A DNA stretch of 49,137 nt from a virus: IMG/VR virus record IMGVR_UViG_3300032897_000009, positions 1-49,137 of that record. One strand, written 5' to 3'. The notes under the pieces are model-generated. The model was not told the DNA's origin, did no database searches, and saw only the letters and a program-made list of their open reading frames with translations. The translations under genes were made by a program, and so were the position numbers. Shown here in pieces: positions 46,420-49,137 of the stretch. Within the stretch, counting starts at the first letter, position 1. Each line of letters begins with the position of its first letter.

Positions 46420-46856
46420 GGAAGAACCTCCACATAAAGTGTGTGCCCATTCAGGACAGCATCGCCCTGCGTGGTAAGCGTGATCGTATTGGCTGTGACT
46501 GCGACATCGGCAATGCCCATCAGATCGGTGGTGAACAGTGTCGTCTTGCCGGATGTGAAAGCAGCAGCCAGCGTGCCGACGTAAATGCCCGCGCTCGTGC
46601 GTGTCCAGACAACCGTTCCGCTGAGACTATTTTCCAGTACTGTAGCAACCGGCGCCGTCGTGCCAGTCTGAACGAGCGTCGCACGATAGCGCATTTTCCC
46701 AGCATTCATAACGCGAGCTGTCCCACCATTGACCATATCCTGAAGTATGGCGTTGTTCCCTGCATCGACTCGTTCGATTTTTCCAGCTACGAAAGAAAAT
46801 CCAGCGCCTCCTGCCGACTGAAGCACAAGGACATCATCGCCTGTCTTGAGTGTCAT
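46416..46856 (-). CDS. Virion beta-domain protein
   Basis: 146 aa, beta-rich, with SGTVVWTRTSAGIYVGTLAAAFTSGKT, a pattern seen in phage decoration or fibre proteins. ATGA overlap with the next gene. Confidence 0.6.
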   Translation of the reverse strand: MTLKTGDDVLVLQSAGGAGFSFVAGKIERVDAGNNAILQDMVNGGTARVMNAGKMRYRATLVQTGTTAPVATVLENSLSGTVVWTRTSAGIYVGTLAAAFTSGKTTLFTTDLMGIADVAVTANTITLTTQGDAVLNGHTLYVEVLP

Positions 46857-46867
46857 GTTTGTTCTCC

Positions 46868-47539
46868 TTAAAGAGTTCTGATAATGCCTTGATTGATTTG
46901 TGCCTGATACCCCTGCACGATTACGCCAATACCGCGATTAACGGCGACGATCTTTTCCTGTGTCGGATACCGATTCTTGAGTTCCATCCAGAATTTCGAT
47001 GAGCCATAATACGGCTCCGGCGAAATATCATGGAAGGCGATGATCCCGCCCTGCCGGACACGCGGGCCGTAGTTGATGAAATCGCTTCTCACATATTCAT
47101 AATCGTGATCACCATCGATGAAAAGCAAATCTGCTTCCGGCATAAGACCATGAACTTTTCCGATTGTCTCAGCGTAAGTCGATCCGGTCTCTACGATATG
47201 AAGTTCAACACCAAATTTCTCAGCCCATTGCTTCCAGGTCTTCTCGTGACACTCCCTCTGCAAAGCATATTCCGAGGCTTGAGGAGAAACCAGTTGATCG
47301 ATCACAACAACCTGTCCACCCTTACCGACTAACTGCATCCAATGCCAAAGCGTCCCACCATAAAGCGATCCGATCTCAATAATTCGCGTTGGTTTGATTA
47401 CCCGTGCTTTCTCAAGCAGCCATGCAAGTTCTTTTTCATGCTGCAAGGCTGGGACAGGACATTCATTCTTTGCCTGCTCTTGTGGAGCATCCGACACCGA
47501 AGGTGCTTCGGAAGTTTGCTTTGTGTCTTTCTTCGCCAT
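46868..47539 (-). CDS. Class I SAM methyltransferase (CmcI/Methyltransf_24-like)
   Basis: 223 aa. IIEIGSLYGGTLWHW (SAM loop), VVVIDQL and LLFIDGDHDYEYVRSDF...GGIIAFHDI are typical. Such enzymes often act on sugars, consistent with the nearby glycosyltransferases. The first 25 residues are disordered. Confidence 0.82.
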   Translation of the reverse strand: MAKKDTKQTSEAPSVSDAPQEQAKNECPVPALQHEKELAWLLEKARVIKPTRIIEIGSLYGGTLWHWMQLVGKGGQVVVIDQLVSPQASEYALQRECHEKTWKQWAEKFGVELHIVETGSTYAETIGKVHGLMPEADLLFIDGDHDYEYVRSDFINYGPRVRQGGIIAFHDISPEPYYGSSKFWMELKNRYPTQEKIVAVNRGIGVIVQGYQAQINQGIIRTL

Positions 47540-47561
47540 TTCATCCTCGTGTAATAAGATT

Positions 47562-47587
47562 GCCGGGGAGTAACAGGACTCCCCGGC
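47562..47587 (-). terminator. Hairpin downstream of the capsid gene
   Basis: Perfect 10-bp stem GCCGGGGAGT/ACTCCCCGGC with a six-base loop, followed on the minus strand by AATCTTATT. May partly terminate or protect the capsid mRNA, raising capsid output over the tail genes. Confidence 0.65.
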
Positions 47588-47605
47588 TCATCATGAATCG
47601 TGTTA

Positions 47606-49137
47606 CTACGACGTCTTCGACGTTGCGTATTGGAACGCCTCGGTGACACCAACCATGCCGCCTCTGCGGAAGTGACAATGGAAGTTCACGAGACCGGAGC
47701 TTGCGCTGGAATACGGATCGCGGAAAATCGACATGGCCGACCGTTCTGCAATAAGGTATTCCGACCAGTTACCGACGCACGCAACCTTCGCAGCCGATCC
47801 AAAGTCCGCCATATCGGAAGCGACGAGAAGTTTGCATTTCGGACTGATAATCCAATCCGCGCCCATCGGATAGTTCCCACCGCCGGAGCCAGAAGGCGTC
47901 GGCTGGAATTGGAACCAGTTGCCGGAGAGTGCCCGGATAATCCCTTCCGTATTTCCGTTGCACATGAACGACGGATTATCACGGTAAGGCTGGGGCAGTT
48001 TGTAGAACAGCGAGACAACTTCTGCCGCCGTAATCGTGCCCGCTGCTGCCAGCGTCAAAGCCGCCGTGCCGCCGCCGATGATTCCTTCCGGCGTGGAGGC
48101 TCCACCTGCCACACCGATGGAGAAATAATAATTCTCCGTCAGGGCTTCCATACGGGCAACGTGCCGCGTCCACCAGCCGGTCAGATCTGCCACGGAATCT
48201 TCCATGACTTCAATCGACATTGCAACCGTACGGGTAAATTTGAACGCCGTGATTGCGCGTTTATCGAAGTTCTGCACCGCGTTCGGATCGTAGGCCGAAC
48301 CTTCGGCTTCGATCACGAATTTTCCAGAACGGTTTTTCTCGACCGGGAAGTTGCGGGTTTTTGCGCCAATCGGAATGACCTGAGCACCGCCGACGCGAGC
48401 GATGGAAACGGGATCGCGCAGTTCCGTGATCTTGTCGTAGACTTCCGTTGGGACAAGCTCAAGACCTTGATACTGCGTCGAGCCGACGACGTTGTAAGTC
48501 GTCTTCATGCCTTCCTTGAACTTTTCAGGATCGAGAAGATCTGCATCTTCGGAGTTCATTCGTTCCGTGTCCCGGAGTGCTTCGTGATCGCCGGTTTTCA
48601 GGAAGTAATTGAACGCCTTGAACGCATCGTCACCGCGTTCGGTTTGGAGATTAACAGCCGGAGCATTGGCCTGCGTCTTCACCGCGCCAGCATTGACGGG
48701 TTTGCGTACAATGCGCACGCCTGCGGCTTTGAGACCAGCCTGCACGGCATCTTCGATTTCCTTTTTCCGCGCAGCTTCGGCATCCGCCGCTGCTTTCGTC
48801 GCGGCTTCTTGTGCTGCTTTCTCATCTGCCTGTGCTTTCATTGCAGCTTTAACAGCCGCTTGCACCGCAGAATCGAGTTCCTGCTTTTCCATATCTACCT
48901 CTTGATTTTCAGTGATGGTTTTTGTTGCGCCATCCGCTGACGTACTTACCGATGGAACGACGCTCACCGCGCCCTGTGTCCCATCCTCTGGTTCGTCGAA
49001 GTCAATTTCTGGCGTCTGTATCGATTTCAATGCAACAGTAACCCCTTGCTTGATTCCTGCCGGGGTCGGTGTAATAGTAAAATCAAGGCCAAGTGGCCAC
49101 TTGTCTATGTGCTTCGATTTGCCTACTGCGGTTCGAG
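47606..49137 (-). CDS. Major capsid protein part of the protease-capsid fusion (3' part)
   Basis: Continues in frame from the protease part at positions 1-1667. From Met596 (48892) to the end are 428 aa: an Ala/Lys-rich coiled-coil scaffold-like region (about 596-660) and an HK97-fold capsid (GDDAFKAFNYFLKTGD to GVTEAFQYATSKTS), with SIARVGGAQVIPIGA and NTEGIIRAL. This forms the icosahedral shell. The internal Met has its own Shine-Dalgarno site. The bases 49011-49137 repeat 1-127. Confidence 0.9.
   Translation of the reverse strand, partial: RTAVGKSKHIDKWPLGLDFTITPTPAGIKQGVTVALKSIQTPEIDFDEPEDGTQGAVSVVPSVSTSADGATKTITENQEVDMEKQELDSAVQAAVKAAMKAQADEKAAQEAATKAAADAEAARKKEIEDAVQAGLKAAGVRIVRKPVNAGAVKTQANAPAVNLQTERGDDAFKAFNYFLKTGDHEALRDTERMNSEDADLLDPEKFKEGMKTTYNVVGSTQYQGLELVPTEVYDKITELRDPVSIARVGGAQVIPIGAKTRNFPVEKNRSGKFVIEAEGSAYDPNAVQNFDKRAITAFKFTRTVAMSIEVMEDSVADLTGWWTRHVARMEALTENYYFSIGVAGGASTPEGIIGGGTAALTLAAAGTITAAEVVSLFYKLPQPYRDNPSFMCNGNTEGIIRALSGNWFQFQPTPSGSGGGNYPMGADWIISPKCKLLVASDMADFGSAAKVACVGNWSEYLIAERSAMSIFRDPYSSASSGLVNFHCHFRRGGMVGVTEAFQYATSKTS
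48890..48903 (-). promoter_or_regulatory. Internal ribosome binding site and start for capsid protein
   Basis: Minus-strand AAGAGGTAGAT just before ATG (48892-48890), in frame with the fusion. GAGGT four bases from the ATG is a good Shine-Dalgarno match. It would give a capsid precursor with its scaffold region but without the protease. Confidence 0.65.
49011..49137. repeat. Terminal direct repeat (assembly overlap), right copy
   Basis: Identical to 1-127; see that entry. Confidence 0.9.

Noticed and set aside
1-49137. Integrase, reverse transcriptase or diversity-generating element
   Set aside because: No ORF shows tyrosine or serine recombinase motifs or a YxDD reverse transcriptase motif.

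Overview
The window is a complete, circularly assembled tailed-phage genome. Positions 1-127 and 49011-49137 are identical, so the unique circle is 49,010 bp. Every gene I can support lies on the minus strand. The phage has an HK97-type capsid module (small and large terminase, portal, prohead protease, capsid protein) and a siphovirus-like tail with a short 539-aa tape measure and no contractile-sheath genes. I see no integrase or reverse transcriptase. Strong AAGGAG-type ribosome binding sites and sigma70-like promoters point to a bacterial host that uses Shine-Dalgarno sites. The host lineage cannot be named from the sequence.

Layout in transcription order (descending coordinates). An early promoter with a palindromic operator at 29466-29494 drives regulators and small genes: a ribbon-helix-helix protein, a pentapeptide-repeat protein, an XRE repressor with its own promoter, zinc ribbons, a DUF6948-like protein and a Gly-rich repeat protein. 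Next come recombination genes (ERF annealase, coiled-coil partner, NinB-like protein). From 21958 down to 9343 lies an unusual cassette array, interrupted at 14640-18471 by the replication block (replisome organiser and DnaB helicase, preceded by a promoter and a structured leader RNA) and one cytosine methyltransferase locus. Small genes, an HNH nuclease and a promoter at 7011 lead to a terminator at 6541-6584. The late operon follows: terminase, a glycosyltransferase, portal, and a protease-capsid fusion that crosses the contig ends. After a capsid-distal hairpin (47562-47587) come a methyltransferase, fibre-like proteins, a second glycosyltransferase, connectors, tail genes, tail-tip proteins, holin-like and spanin-like membrane proteins, a secreted GH18 enzyme, a VRR-NUC nuclease and a GH108 endolysin. 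A terminator at 29582-29613 closes the operon.

The main discovery is that the 9343-21958 region carries eleven complete integron attC-like recombination sites, plus one split, one half and two lone core sites, with no integrase in the genome. The canonical attC top strand is the plus strand, while all cassette genes are on the minus strand. Most cassette genes start inside their own attC site, read through its R''/L'' arm, and stop at a TAA supplied by the TTA of the neighbouring GTTA core. The attC sites are therefore protein-coding, and the cassettes are nearly gapless single-ORF units. Three cassettes carry DNA methyltransferases of three classes, which suggests a modular anti-restriction locus.

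Other notable features are two cytosine methyltransferase genes with long overlapping +1-frame proteins; an interleaved-stem RNA that begins at a promoter start point; a 1,023-aa protease-capsid fusion with an internal capsid start; a tRNA-like element without a normal anticodon loop; and a degenerate subtilisin-like protein in the virion operon. Family names are from recognition of motifs by eye and were not confirmed by database search.
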